Shown here one piece after another: positions 45,060-61,797 of a stretch of 64,000 bases of DNA (positions are counted from its first letter, which is position 1; every line of letters starts with the position of its first letter). The stretch spans positions 177,626,445 to 177,690,444 of the forward strand of contig OY998176.1 in assembly GCA_963921935.1 (NCBI GenBank). The letters are read 5' to 3'. The position numbers and the translations under genes were made by a program. The notes under the pieces were generated by a model. The model ran no database searches. It was not told the origin of the DNA and worked only from the letters and a program-made list of their open reading frames with translations. Source of the DNA: Galeruca laticollis. Taxonomy: Eukaryota; Arthropoda; Insecta; Coleoptera; Chrysomelidae.

Positions 45060-48000
45060 CTGTTCTGTGGAAGAGGAAGTCTAGATTTTACTGATGGCAT
45101 GATTCATTTAACAAGCGTATTGGTTCCTTCTTTTTTGCCAGATATCCCATACAAAATCTTTTATAACTGATTTGAAATCGGCAGCTGGAACTTTTTCAAA
45201 ATATGGTAGATTTTCGTTGCCCATAGAGTGTCGTGCTATTTCGTCAACTTTTTCATTGGATGGTATGCCTACATGGGGCCCACAAGAACTCTATTTCAAC
45301 GTGTGTCAGCTGAAGTCTGTGAAGTTGTACTTGAATATCTATGAATATTTGGTGAGAAGGAAATAGTTGTTTTATTCCTTTGAGAGCACTGTAGGATTCC
45401 GATATTGAATATATGTTTTTATCTGGCTGTTTGTAGCTTCTCAAGGCTTCAAGTATGGCGACTAACTCTCCTATGTAGATTGAACAGTGAGGATTTAGCC
45501 TGATTGCATGATTATTAACATCTTGTGAAAATGCCCATGCGATTCCATTTTCTGATTTAGATGCTTCAGTAAAAATATGATCATCACCGGTGAATTTAGA
45601 AATGATATCATAGTATTTTAATTTGAATATGTGGTCGCTGGTGGAGTGGCTATTTGAATTGTCCAAGGTGGAGTTTCATGACATAATGGTAAAGACAGTT
45701 GAAATTGTTCAATATAGGAATCTGATCACTTCAACCTTTCATAAAATGGTAAGTATTTTTTCTGGGTGTCTTGAATGGTATTTGTATCATGAACTATTGT
45801 TAAAAAAAAGGATTGTTGTTTTTTTGAGCTGAAACTCTAGATGCATAGCATAAAGATAAATATAGACGTTTTAGATATAAAAGTGGTTGTGATGTGATAA
45901 CTTGGAGACTACTAACAGGACTTGTCCTAAAGGCTCCTGAAACTATTCTAAGGGAACTGGTCTGAATAACATCCAATTTGTGCAGAAGAGTGCTGCTGGC
46001 TGAGTTGTAGCAAATGCTCCCATAGTCAAGTTTACTCCTAATTATTGACTGATACAGGTTAATCAGTATTTTGGTGTCGGCTCCCCAGGACTGGTTTGAA
46101 AGTATTTTAAGTATGTTCATTCTCGACTGGCAAGTTTTAAGGAGGTTATTGATGTTCTTTGTCCATTTCAGCTGATAATAAAATGTAACTCTCAAGAATT
46201 ATACGCTTCCCAACTGTTCTAATTGTTTTCCACTCAGATATAAATTTATGTTGGTATGGCATTTTTCCCTAAAAACTATAGAGTGATTTTTTGTTGAGGA
46301 AAAGGTTAACCCCGTTGTGATGGACCATCTTTCTAATTTGTTGAGGTAGTTTTGCAAAATATTTTTAGATGAATCTGAGTCTTTACTTTTTGTGTAAATT
46401 AGTAGATCATCTGCGTAAAGACGTGGTTTTACTGGTAAATTGAATTGTTTTGCTAGACTGTCTATTGCAATTGAAAATAAAGTTGGGCTTAATATTGCGC
46501 CTTGTGGAATGCCGTTTTGGATTATCTTTTCACTTGATAGTTTGCAATTTATTCTGACTTGTATAGTTCTGTTAGTAAGAAATTTTTTTATGAAAGCTCA
46601 CATTTTGCCCCGAATAACCAGATCCTCTAGAGTGTTTACTATATGGTATCTCCAAGTAGTGTCAAATGCTTTATTAATGTCAAAAAATATTGCAACGTGG
46701 TGTAGGTTATGCATGAAAGCTTCATGAATTTCAGTTTCCAAGAGAACGATGTTGTCTGTTGTTGATCTACCTTTTCTATAACCACTTTGTATTGAGCTAA
46801 AATAATTTAGTTTCTCTAAGTGCCATTTTAGTCGGTTATTTAAGATTTTCTCAAGTATTTTACATATATTATATGTCAATGAAATAGGACGATACGATGT
46901 AGAAAGATTTTTTGGTTTGTTCTCTTTTAAAATTGGTATGAATATGGCTTCTCTCCATAAAGGAGGAAATTTTTGGGAGGAAAAAATCAGATTAAAGAGT
47001 TCGGTTGAAATTGATTTGGCTCTAAAAGGCAGTTTCTGCAGAAATATTGGAGGAATTTCATTGGGACCTGCTGCAGAGTTTTTTGTAGTCATGAGGCTTT
47101 CTTCAACTTCCTGTAATGATATGGGCACGTTTAGATAGCTCAGTTATTGTTTTATGTTCATTAAAGGATTTTCTGTAATTAGCGTCACTGCTATTTTGTT
47201 CGTTGGTTTCAGCTAAAACTTCTGTTATTTCTTGATTCTCAGATATTATTTTATTGTTGTGGCTAAGGTTATTTATGTGTTTGATTAAAAATTGAATAGA
47301 TGAGGATTTTACTTGATAAAGATCCATACTAAACGAATTCGTTTTGACAAAGCTACTGTGTTAGTGAAACGCGTCAACAAGTTTAAATTGAACATTAGTT
47401 CAAATAAATGAATATTTAAACAAACTATATTGTTTTATTCCATCGTTCTGTTTGATTAAACTTGATCCTTTAATTTTTCTAATTTTATCTCAAACCATAC
47501 TAAGTGGTGTGGGCGGGTTTATTGTTGATACGTACGAAATCCAACTTTGTTTTTAGTATTTCTTGATCAAGTATCTGGATTTAGCTCCACACCTTTTGAA
47601 GTCGTTAATATTCTCCATTTATTTAAGCCTTTTATATTTGTTAAACGCATGTTTAGTGATTTTTATTGCTTCTGCTACCTCTGGATTCCACCATGGGACA
47701 GGACGCTTTTTAATTATTTTTGTTTTTCCTACTGCTTCAATAGCCGCTTTTGTAATTATTTCGTTAAAGGATATACTGATACTTGTTACGTTAGATGTCA
47801 CTATGTGGTTTGACGTGTAGAGGTCTATCAAATCTGCATATTTATTCCAGTTTGCTGATTTTATTTTCCATATTTGTGGAGATAGTGCTTCAGGAATTAT
47901 ATCTGAAGTATGGTTTATAATTCTAGGGAAGTGGTCGCTCTCATGCAGATCATCTAGTGTATCCCATGTTAGAGAAGATGATATTGATGGAGTGCAGAGA

Positions 48001-48556
48001 GATGAATCTTAGGCTGACATGGTACCATTATAGGCCTTAAACCTCTTAGGTTTGCTGGAGTTTAACATGATTAAGTTTTTGTTAATAATGAACTTTAATA
48101 GAGAGTCCCCATTGCTGTCGGTGGATTGCAAACCCCAGGCAACATTGGGACAATTGAAATCCCCGAGTCTAATCTTTGGAGCTGGAGTTGATTCGATTAT
48201 GTTTTGAAGTTCGTTGAGTGACTGTTTATCTGGATGAGGCAGATAAAAATTACAAATGTTTAACTTAACATGATGAATTACAGATCCGGCTATTACCTCC
48301 AAATTGGTGTTGAGAGGAATGTGTGCAACTTCGATAGAATTGTCGATTAGCATGGCAACTCCTCCACTAGCAACTGTTTGAACTGCTCTATTTTCACAAA
48401 AAATGGTGTATGTTTGGGAAGCTTATTTCCTCTGAGGTGAGTTTCTTGCAGGCTTAGTATTACCGGTGACAATTCATTGATTAAGAGTTGTATGTTCGGT
48501 AGGTGGGTGTAAAAACCATTTAGGTTCCACTGAAGAATAAAATGTGAGTGAGCCAT
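45060..48556 (-). pseudogene. LINE B ORF2: endonuclease, RT and RNase H
   Basis: It starts with the ATG at 48556 (HFILQWNLNGFYTH). The endonuclease shows LSLQETHLRGNK, then after a frame change near 48350 IRLGDFNCPNVAWG. A linker follows at 47831-47619 (VPWWNPEVAEAIK). RT runs from 47128: SAAGPNEIPPIFLQ, YRPISLTYNICKILE, SGYRKGRSTTDNI and FFDINKAFDTTW (first Asp), with LYADDLLIY near 46400 in another frame. A C-terminal RT/thumb follows at 46195-45800. RNase H is at 45666-45100: the ENGIAWAFSQD region, GELVAILEAL (Glu), SISESYSALKGI where an Asp is usual, and EFLWAPCRHTIQ. Frame changes and a shortened endonuclease leave it non-functional. Confidence 0.88.
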
Positions 48557-48599
48557 TATTTTATCTTGAAAAACCGGAGTGAGAAGAGATATCGCTTTC

Positions 48600-49750
48600 T
48601 TAGTCTTTTGATGTTAGGTCAGCATCTTCCGTCCATTTTTCTTAATCCTTGTTATATTATTTTTTACAGATGTGTTATCAATGTTTTTATGAACGAATGT
48701 TAGTAGATTTTTCAAATTGTGTAAGTCGTTGGTGTAGTTTTTTGCTATGCTTGCAGCAAGCTTAGACCCAGATGCATCAACTATAAAATCACATAATTCG
48801 GTATAGTTCATAAAATTTGGTGGTTTGAGAGTAACTAGGAGATCTTTTATAGGTTCTAAAAGGTGAGTTAATTCTTCTGCGTTTTTCTTAGTTTGACATT
48901 TTTTTTAAGATTTCGGACGTCTAAAAGATTCTTCATCAGGTTTTTGGTTTTCTAAATCAGTTGAAGTAGAGATTTGACGTTTACAAGCCGCAGAAATCGT
49001 CTTAGTTTGTTCAGATTCGTTTGGAATGTCAAGTGATAAATTTGATTGCCTTTGCGATCGCTCTGGTGATTATGTAATTTCAAGTGATGTGTTTGACGGT
49101 TTATCTACTGGATTCAAATATGGCTCCATATCTAGATTTGTTATACTTATATGGTTGTTAGAAACCCATAAGGTTATCTTGATTAGAAATGCAGCTTGAT
49201 TGTGAATGTGCAAGAGTGGGGATATTTGTTGGTTTAACTTTATTTGCGGATACTGGAGATTTGAGAGTTGATTCCAGTAATACCATATTTGTAAGTACTT
49301 TAGAGTGGAAACAATTATTTGCTGTGTGACCAGGTTGTTTACAAGTAAAACACATATTGTCTAAAAATAGGAATATTCGGTAAGATGTATTATCATAATT
49401 GAAGTCCTGAAATGCAGGTATTATGATTTGACTAGGAGGAGAGATGTAAATATGTCTACGAAAACTATAAATGTGTTTACATTCCGAATTTTGTGTGCCA
49501 ATCTTAAGGAAGTTCAATCGAGTTTCCAAATTCAGTCCAATATCAACAAGCTGAGCTTCAATGATGTTATATGGTACGGAGGGACACACATTTGAAATAA
49601 TCAATTGTATGTTTGGGTTTAATAATCTTCGTGCTTGAATACGTTGATGGTTAACTGTGAAAATTCCATTATTAGTAGATAAATTCATCCATTTTCAAGT
49701 GATAACATGGACCTGTCTGTTAAGTGTGGCCCTGTCTTCCTTTGGAATTT
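48600..49750 (-). pseudogene. LINE B ORF1, CCHC nucleic-acid-binding protein
   Basis: The main open part (49688-49158) reads GIFTVNHQRIQARRLLN, VCPSVPYNIIEAQL, SFRRHIYISPPSQI and a CCHC knuckle CFTCKQPGHTANNC at about 49325-49365. A stop at 49158 and a frame change separate the C-terminal part (48811-48614), TELCDFIVDASGS...YTNDLHNLKNLLTFV, which is the usual end of ORF1 in this group. ORF1 chaperones the element RNA. It ends about 45 bp before ORF2. Confidence 0.8.
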
Positions 49751-49760
49751 ACAGATAACC

Positions 49761-51869
49761 GATGGTAATTAGGTATGGTATGTATATATTTATGACTATG
49801 TGACGATACAAAAGTTTCTGTTTTACCTTGTAAATGTTCCTATAAAGCACTGATTTTCAAATTACTGATGCACTGGTGGCTACTGCACTTGTAATTATCA
49901 CAAAAAGTTGTTTATAATTATTAAACTTTAGAAATCACTGTTTAATAAAGAGCAAACTTTCGTACAAGTTGTCGAGAACGTTGCCAGGATAGGCCTCTCT
50001 TGTTTAATTTTTATTTGTACATATTTTTATAATAAATATTGCCTTGGTTTTAAAAATGTTTGAAAATATTTCTTGAGAGATGTTCTAATTTAACCTTTCA
50101 AGTCTGTATCTAATCAGAAATTTTTGATTACTGAGATACTTAACAATATTTAATAGATTTTAGATAATACAATCGAACTCCAACAAATCAAATATTTTCT
50201 GTTTCTGTTCACATTATTATTTCGCCACTGGTGTGATTGTTCAGTCGGTCGGTCCGAACTTTGTTACTCGTCCATTTCTTTCTTTGTTTAAGGAATGAGC
50301 AAACGCGAGACAGGCGTATTTCAGGTCGCAATTCAGGCAGACGTTGCCACTATTTGAAGAAAGTTCTTAAACATTAGAAATAGAAGTACAAAGTTTATTT
50401 CATGAAAATCCCCTTTTTCTATGTGACTCATAAATGTAGTATCACAAACAACTGAATTTAGTGAAATACAAGAGTACATAATTAAATTATTAGTTCTATA
50501 GTTTTTTAAAATTTTAGAATCAAATATGACAATAACGTTTCCATCCTTATGTGTACTTTACAAGGTAATTTCACTTTTCAAACTTTTTGGTTTTAGTGTA
50601 CTCTGCTTTTTTAAGTATATTTCGAAATCACTTCGAATGAATCACAACTTCATCATGGTACATCTTAGATATAAAATGTATACTCTATGAGTTTTTGTAG
50701 CCTTTCATTTGGCATTGTCTACGTTTATCAATAAAATGAAGCTTAAAATTATAGAATGTTAAAATGTCTATGAAAACGTTACATGCCGCGATATGAAAGC
50801 ATTCTGTGGAATTTTCCACTTCAGCGTAAGAGAGAAAATAACCATCCACGTGAAATACAATCAATGAGCAAATAATTGGAATTCTCTTGTTTGTCTGGTG
50901 ATATTGAGAGTGAATCAAATACATAATACATCTAGAGAATTTGAAAAAGCCAGGGTGATATTTATTCTTCAAAGAATTCCAGATTTGATTGATTTAGGTA
51001 TCATTGTTCAAGAAAAATAAATCGTATTGCAGAATTCGTCTCAATCATGGAAGTTGTAATCGACACCATGTCAAAAAATCTTCGAATAAGTTTATATACA
51101 GACTCTCTTTTTTATCATCACAATATTTTTCTACGGGGAATGAAAATTCAATATCTGTACGTATTGGAGTATTAGTTCTTAATTTGTTCATTTTTATTCA
51201 TCCATCTCGATTTTTCATTCTACTGTTTCTCCTTCTTAGAAAATGCAAATACAAATTATAGAAGAATAACCAGAAAGAATATATTAAAAATTTTCTTTGC
51301 CAAATAAAGTTGTACGCCCCCTAGTTTTCTAAGGAAAATGATAAAGATGAAAAATTTGGAAACACCAAAAAAAATACGTTTTCAAATAATAGAAATACAG
51401 AATATTGAAAAATCGGAATAGATTTGTAAGCACACAATTACAACTTGAAAAGAGATTGTAAAACTTTTCAGCAAAATAAACTATCACCACACACAAAGGG
51501 TATTTGAAGACTGAAGAGATAATTTTTACTTCTTAGCGAAAGAGATGGTTCGATGGGGATTTGCTGTTTAAATAGATGGCTTGCGAATGTAAAAGCAGCC
51601 TTTCAACTCATTTTTAAGATATTGAAGTTAATAATGTCGAAATAGAGGTGGGGGTAACTGGAGAATAAGTGCCGCCCCGAAATAACTCATGAAAAATTCG
51701 TAACATGTCGATGAACATGGTACATGAAAGAAATGCTACTAGAAGCAAAAAGAATAAAACATGAGAAGAATTCGGCTATGAGCTAGAAACAGACAATGAA
51801 TAAATCAAAAGGAGTTTTATAGGGTTTGAAAATTATATGAAAAGGAAAACAAGAAAAAGTAAAACATGT
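49761..51869. other. AT-rich, no recognised gene
   Basis: Open frames up to 95 codons on the minus strand (50685-50972) and 85 on the plus strand (51004-51261) carry no motif known to me. The 300 bp before 51870 may be degraded LINE sequence. Confidence 0.4.
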
Positions 51870-52080
51870 GAAGTCGAAAGATGTCTGATTATTAACGGAA
51901 GATGAGGAAATCATGGTAAGATGGAGATAACACTTTCACGAACTATTTATCTCTGAAATACATAACACCAACAACACAGAAAACACAAACACCTACAATG
52001 AAGAACTGAGAAAACCGATTCAGAAAGTTTGGGACGGAGATGAATACCTGCTGAAAGATTTCAGTTGAAATAAGTCAAAC
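51870..52080 (+). pseudogene. Small RTE-like LINE fragment
   Basis: The plus strand reads LLTEDEEIMVRWR, HFHELFISEI, then NEELRKPIQKVWDGDEYLL. This is the pre-RT linker motif of RTE-like elements (LL..EE+..RW..HF.ELL). One stop is inside. It matches the same protein region as 27500 or so of the other RTE-like relic in style, but is not the same copy. Confidence 0.6.
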
Positions 52081-52859
52081 AACCGACTAGTAGGTTATGT
52101 ATGTGAGAACTATCCTTTATTCTATATGAACAGATCCTGTTAAGGAATTTACATTCTTAAATATTGTATATATTACCGTAGTTTTAAGAATGTGAATTAT
52201 CGCTAGTCTGACGGCTATCTGTTTGTGAATATGAATTCTTTTTGTATCCACTTGATATTGTTATGAAATTAAAAGTATAATTTCTTGTATGCCTGCGACA
52301 TTGCATATGTTTAGAAAAATATCACGTTTCATAATTCAATTTTTATTTAGTGTTATTAAAAATGTAACACCATAGAATCAGAATTTCTTTGACTGGAAGT
52401 ATCTCATTGTAATGTTTGTAAGATTCATTGTGTTTTTAAATTCTGAATGTCCATCTTTCAAGAAAAGGTAGGTATCGGAATATAACCATTTTGTACCTTG
52501 GAAATAGTCTCAATAGCAATTTATGCTTTAAAATATGTTCAATAGGACGGTCATGCCTTTGAAATATTTTTTAATGGTGGTTGAAAACCTAATGGCTTTG
52601 TTCCATTGTTGATTCTTGTCAATGGTAGCGGCCGGTTTAACAATAAGCCCCAATCGGCAAAGCGTATTTCTCTATTCCCACCAATATTCCCATATTCCCG
52701 AAAAAAGACCCCCTAGAAGTTTTTGTATTTAATACACCTTCCAGCGTTAGGAAAGTCAGTTAGACAGATACCAAATTACACAGTTAAACAGTTAACCGGT
52801 TGGTCAGTTGTACAACAAAGTCGAGATATATCGTCCCTCCGAGAGTTACTTCTCACCCA
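52081..52859. other. AT-rich, no recognised gene
   Basis: No motif seen. It leads into the 81-bp repeat region. Confidence 0.4.
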
Positions 52860-53290
52860 AGTCAAACATATCTCTTTCTAGTTAGTATTCGAGTCAAGTG
52901 CATACTCAAAGTCAAAACTCATCGTTTCAAAGTGAAGTTCGGATCGAAATTCATAGTTTGTATGTCAAGTTGAGTTACTAAGTCAAACATGCCATTGCTT
53001 AGTTAGTATTCAACAGAAACGCGTGTAATCCAATTATAAACTAATCGTTTCTCAGTTACTAAGTGGAACATACTGATTCTTAGTTAGTATTCAAGTCAAG
53101 CACGTGTATTCGAAGTCGAAACTCATAGTTTCTTGGTTACCAAGTCAAAAATATCGTTTCTCAGTTAGTAGTCAAGTCAATCACGTACACTCAAAAGTCG
53201 AAACTCATCATTTCTACATGAAGTTGAGTCTCTCACTCAAGCATACCGTTTCCTAGACAGTATTCAAGTAACTCCGAAGTAGATATATAC
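52860..53290. repeat. Degenerate tandem repeat, unit about 81 bp
   Basis: Units begin at AGTCAAACAT-like words at 52860, 52981, 53062, 53143 and 53240. Each carries CTTAGTTAGTATTCAAGTCA, then a GTGTA..CGAAGTCGAAACTCAT phrase, then TTTCT.AGTTACTA. The first and fourth units are longer than 81 bp. Divergence between units is high. Confidence 0.8.
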
Positions 53291-53842
53291 AATCGCTATT
53301 ATCGGTTACCTCATCAAGCCTAAACATAACGTTTCTCCGAAATCATTAAGTTCCTGATTACCTTCCGATCTTAATATCGTTGAAGTTCACACAATATTCC
53401 AATTGTACGATTCATTTGAATATAATAAACTACGAGTATTAACCTCGACATGAACGTTGTCAAATTGAGATTACTAATATAGTTGAATACGTCTACTACA
53501 GCCGACAAAGCGCATTTAATTTATTATAAAAAACATATACTCATTCTAAAAGTTCACATATTCCAAGAGCAATCCTATTAGGCATTCTGTTCCTCTGTGT
53601 CGAACTCGTCACAGACAAATAACTCAATAAGGACATCCGAATCATTTTCGAATTGTGACCATTAGAGTAAGTAGTGGTGAAGAAAGCTCAAAGCACATGT
53701 CATCGTTCTCACATGCCCTTGGGATAAAATAGACAACAGACACACTCGCCAAAGAAAAAGCTATAGTTTTCCCTTCCCGCATTCTATGGGAAAATAATGG
53801 GTTTTAAAGATTAAAAATAACTTTCCCGCACTTATACAATTT
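53291..53842. other. Spacer between two tandem arrays
   Basis: AT-rich sequence with no coding motif. Nothing recognised. Confidence 0.4.
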
Positions 53843-54705
53843 GGAAGCTGTATCGTGCGAACAAACCAAATTTCTTCCAAAAATTACTAAAATATGGTAA
53901 ACCTGGATTTATAGGACCCGTTATACTGACTTTAGTAAGCTGAAAATCAGTTGGGTTCTTCTGGTAGGCGCCTTAAGCAATATCCAATTGTAAAATTGGT
54001 CACTTTCGAGGCTGTATTGTGCTAAAAAACCAGAATTTATCAAAAAATGACCAATAATTTAGTAGATCCGGATTTATGGGACCCGTTATACGGGCTCTGG
54101 TGAGCTGAAAATTAATAAGGTTCATTTGTGAGACGTCTTGAACAATATCCAATCATTCAGTTGGTTACTTGTAGACGCTCCGGAAGCTGTATTGAAATTT
54201 CTTCCAACATTACCAAAAATGTAGTTTATCTGAATTTAAAGGACCCGTTGTACTAGCTTTGGAGAACTGATAATCGATAGGGTTCATCTGTGAAACGCTC
54301 TGAGCAATATCCTATCTTAAAATTGGTCACTTGTATTCACTTCGGAGACCGTATCGCGTTAACAAACCGAATTTCATCCAAAAATGGAGTATATTCGAAG
54401 TTATAGGACGCGTACTGGCTTTGGTGAGCTGAAAATCAATAAGCTTCATTTGTGAGGCGCCCTGAATAATTTCCAATAATAAAATTGGTCACTTTCAGAC
54501 ACTTAGGATGCTGTATCGTGCTAACAAACAGACTTTTTCTCAAAAATTGGAAAAATTACCAAAAATGTGGTACTTTATGAATCATAGCTTCCGCTGTACT
54601 GGCTCTAGTGAGCTGAAAATGAATTTACCTGTGAGTTGTCCTGAACAATATTCAATCATAAATTTCGTAACTTGGTGCACTACGGAGGCTGTATCGTGCT
54701 AACAA
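53843..54705. repeat. Degenerate tandem repeat, unit 162-178 bp
   Basis: A GGAGGCTGTATCGTGCTAAC-like word recurs with GTAT(C/T)G at 53850, 54014, 54189, 54351, 54513 and 54691 (spacings 164, 175, 162, 162, 178; mean 168). Other shared phrases are GGACCCGTTATACTG, GGTGAGCTGAAAATCAATA, GGTTCATTTGTGAGGCG and ATAAAATTGGTCACTT. Five units, well diverged, like an old satellite remnant. Confidence 0.9.
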
Positions 54706-59605
<4,900 letters not shown>

Positions 59606-59935
59606 TTAAATGAAACTGTTTCTAAATAATTGTGGCTCTCTTGAGTGTCTTCTTATTTCTGACTTTTCAAGGGAATCCGTTTCTTGTTTCTTATCACAAA
59701 TATGTAGTACTCCTAGTTCTGTGTTAGGTGTCAATGAATGTTTGGTGTCAAGTAGATGTTTTGTGTAATGGGATTTCTCTGGTTGTTTTAATCTGTATTC
59801 TCGTGTGTCCAATTCCAAAATTTCTAAGGATTTGACTCAAATAAACAGCATTACATTCTGCCCATTTAAGTTTATATATACCACACTTTTTTAATGGAGA
59901 TATTTTGGTTTCTACTTTAACGCTTTTGTACTCAC
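59606..59935 (-). pseudogene. Penelope-like element GIY-YIG fragment
   Basis: The minus strand reads KCGVYKLKWAECNAVYLSQ at about 59920-59860 in one frame, the GVY...YIG core of a GIY-YIG endonuclease with its usual CxxC-like linker degraded. A second frame then gives HYTKHLLDTKHSLTP, ELGVLHICDKKQ and DSLEKSEI (59780-59640). SxAxHLLDTxHS and ELLHxC...LxxLExxEI are the motifs following the nuclease in Penelope-like elements. A frame change lies near 59815. The reverse transcriptase is absent. A 70-codon frame (59606-59818) is the longest intact piece. Confidence 0.75.
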
Positions 59936-60014
59936 ATTACCTTTAGGTTAAAAAAGAATTGTTGTATTTCTTGCTAAAGATATTGTAATGTTTTTCTCAT
60001 TTATTCAAAAACAG

Positions 60015-60451
60015 GTTATCCTGATGGGTGGGATAAATTCATACACACGTTAGGTGGTTCAATTACTTAATTTATTTATTCACTAAACTATCCACTAATT
60101 CACAATATATGCACTTAAACTAATTTATATAAACACTTCTCTATCATTTACTAGTTGACTTGTTTATTTCACGAGATCACTTTATAAACTAAACTTTTCC
60201 TGCTGGTCGGTCCTTTATATATGAGTGCCTTTTTTACTAGATAATTCTAGATTGCGGCTTACACAAAAACAATCGGCTCTTTGGAATTTTCTAGATAAGA
60301 CTGGTCACAAAAACAATGTCTAGATAAGATAGTCACAAAAAATCGTAAACAGATCTAAGAAATCACTACGCATTCACCATAATTTCAACTTTCATACATG
60401 GCTTAAACAGAGTCGGATTCAGGGACTACTCCAGTGTGCTGTTTCGTAACA
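60015..60451 (-). repeat. Gypsy 3' LTR (copy 2)
   Basis: About 437 bp from GTTATCCTGATGGGTGGGAT to GTTTCGTAACA. Edges match the copy-1 LTR. On the minus strand it is preceded by the purine tract GGAGGGGGTAA (60452-60462), as expected beside a 3' LTR. Confidence 0.75.
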
Positions 60452-61100
60452 TTACCCCCTCCATAAATGGAAGTTCCCCTTGGAACTTTTGTGTAGCCAA
60501 GACTGGTTGTTTGAATCGGCAAGTGGCTCCATTTCTACACTTCCGATCCTATGAAAATAACAGGGAACTGTCTTTATCGGATAATCATAACGGGAGTTGT
60601 AGCTGCAAATTAATATTTGGACATCGGTATCTTCGAAGATCACCTCTACCATGTTCCTGATGACTCGCCCATACAACTGGTTACTCGCTATCTTGGGCAT
60701 AGCCAATTTCTTCACACTGGATTTCAACTCATGGTCTCGGAGTTTCCCACACATCGCGGATGGTAGATCGATCTTGAAATTCTTTTTTAGTCACCAAGTA
60801 GAAGACGTACCGCGAACTGTGTTTCAGTCTCAGTGTCTTGCCAGGAGCTGGAATCTGGTCTTCAAGTTTTTCCAATTGCCCAAACTTATTTCGAAAGACG
60901 GTTGCCAACCCTCGTGCGTTCTTGATACGGACGGAGATATTGTATGCCAGTGAATAATCTTCCGGGAGAGTGAACAAATCTTGTCGTTTTTCTGGAGTGA
61001 CTCCATACCTAGCTCTACCGGTACCTCCATACGCGCCCATAAATTCATCGAAGATAGTGTCGGACACATCTCGAGTATGGTTTACTCCTTTCGCCTCCCT
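60452..61100 (-). pseudogene. Macro-domain plus CCCH zinc-finger module (copy 2)
   Basis: A better preserved copy. From 61100 the minus strand reads DTIFDEFMGAYGGTGRARYG, then the macro domain: DLFTLPEDYSLAYNIS, NARGLATVFRNKFGQLEKL, IPAPGKTLRLKHSSRYVFYL, VTKKEFQDRSTIRDVWE (60980-60745). After a frame change near 60740 come VKKLAMPKIASNQL, NMVEVIFEDTDVQILIC and YPIKTVPCYF (60720-60560). The residue matching the QLD Asp of copy 1 is Tyr here. The CCCH finger starts C-Y-F-H but a one-base loss near 60535 puts its remaining Cys and His out of frame. Related macro domains bind or hydrolyse ADP-ribose linkages. The retroelement origin follows from the adjoining purine tract and LTR. Pol is missing upstream of about 61100. 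Confidence 0.78.
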
Positions 61101-61106
61101 CCTTTG

Positions 61107-61795
61107 GGAGCAAAGATGTTAATCGAAGCATGGAAAAACACAAAACAACGGATTTCAACAGGGAAACCAAACGCTCATTTGTACCTTCAATTGGAAGATC
61201 CCGAGTTTTCAGGACAACAACCAAGATGGACATGGAGGCGCATATAGCCCCCTACCTGAACCTTCCGACCCATAGTAAATAACAAATAAGATGTAGGAAT
61301 ATCGCGTAATATGTCAACAACAACAACAAAGAGATTCATGGGTAATTCACGCAAAAAGAAAAAGAGCTACTGAAACAGAGTGGTAACGGCGGACATGCAT
61401 CTTTCTGACTCATTTGCCGTTTTCAGCACGGTACAAACAAATAGGGATGTGAAATTTGGGAGCAAAGATGTTAATCGAAATATGGGAAAACACAATTCAA
61501 CGGATTTCAATAGTTAAACCAAACCCTCATTTGTGCCTTCAATTGGAAGGTCCCGAGTTTTCAGGACAACCACCAAGATCGACACTGAGGCGCATATAGC
61601 CCCCCTGCCTGAACCTTCCGACCCATAGAAAATAAAAAAGAGGATGTATGAATATCGCGTGATATGTGAACAACAACAACAAAGAAATTCATGGGTAATT
61701 GACGCAAAACGAAAAAGGCTACTGAAACTGAGTGGCAACCGCGGACATGCATGTTTCTGGCTCATTTCGGAGCAAAGATGGTAATCGAAACATGG

Positions 61796-61797
<2 letters not shown>
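61107..61797. repeat. Duplicated block, 352 + 310 bp, with third partial copy
   Basis: GGAGCAAAGATGTTAATCGA starts at 61107, 61459 and (as GGAGCAAAGATGGTAATCGA) 61769. The first two copies share nearly all 310 bp; the first has an extra 42 bp or so at its end (TTTGCCGTTTTCAGCACGGT onward). The third is cut after 29 bp by (TA)n. Each copy contains TATAGCCCCC...CCTGAACCTTCC, which on the minus strand gives a GGGGGCTATA purine tract, and (CAA)4. The origin is unknown; it could be the edge of another LTR element. Confidence 0.85.

Larger units (their letters stand above)
44985..49760 (-). mobile_element. I-clade LINE (LINE B), near full length, inactive
   Basis: About 4.8 kb on the minus strand with ORF1 (CCHC), endonuclease, reverse transcriptase and RNase H. 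RNase H after RT places it in the I group of non-LTR elements. The 3' end is probably near 44985, where the plus strand reads TTAATTGAATTAATG. At least five frame changes are spread along it, but all domains are still present, so it is moderately old. No target-site duplication was found by eye. Confidence 0.85.

Noticed and set aside
47334..47540. Insertion inside LINE B
   Set aside because: The minus strand still gives LINE-like words (SYVSTIN, then an IRKI-like phrase) across this stretch in shifted frames, so it is decayed LINE sequence rather than an insertion.
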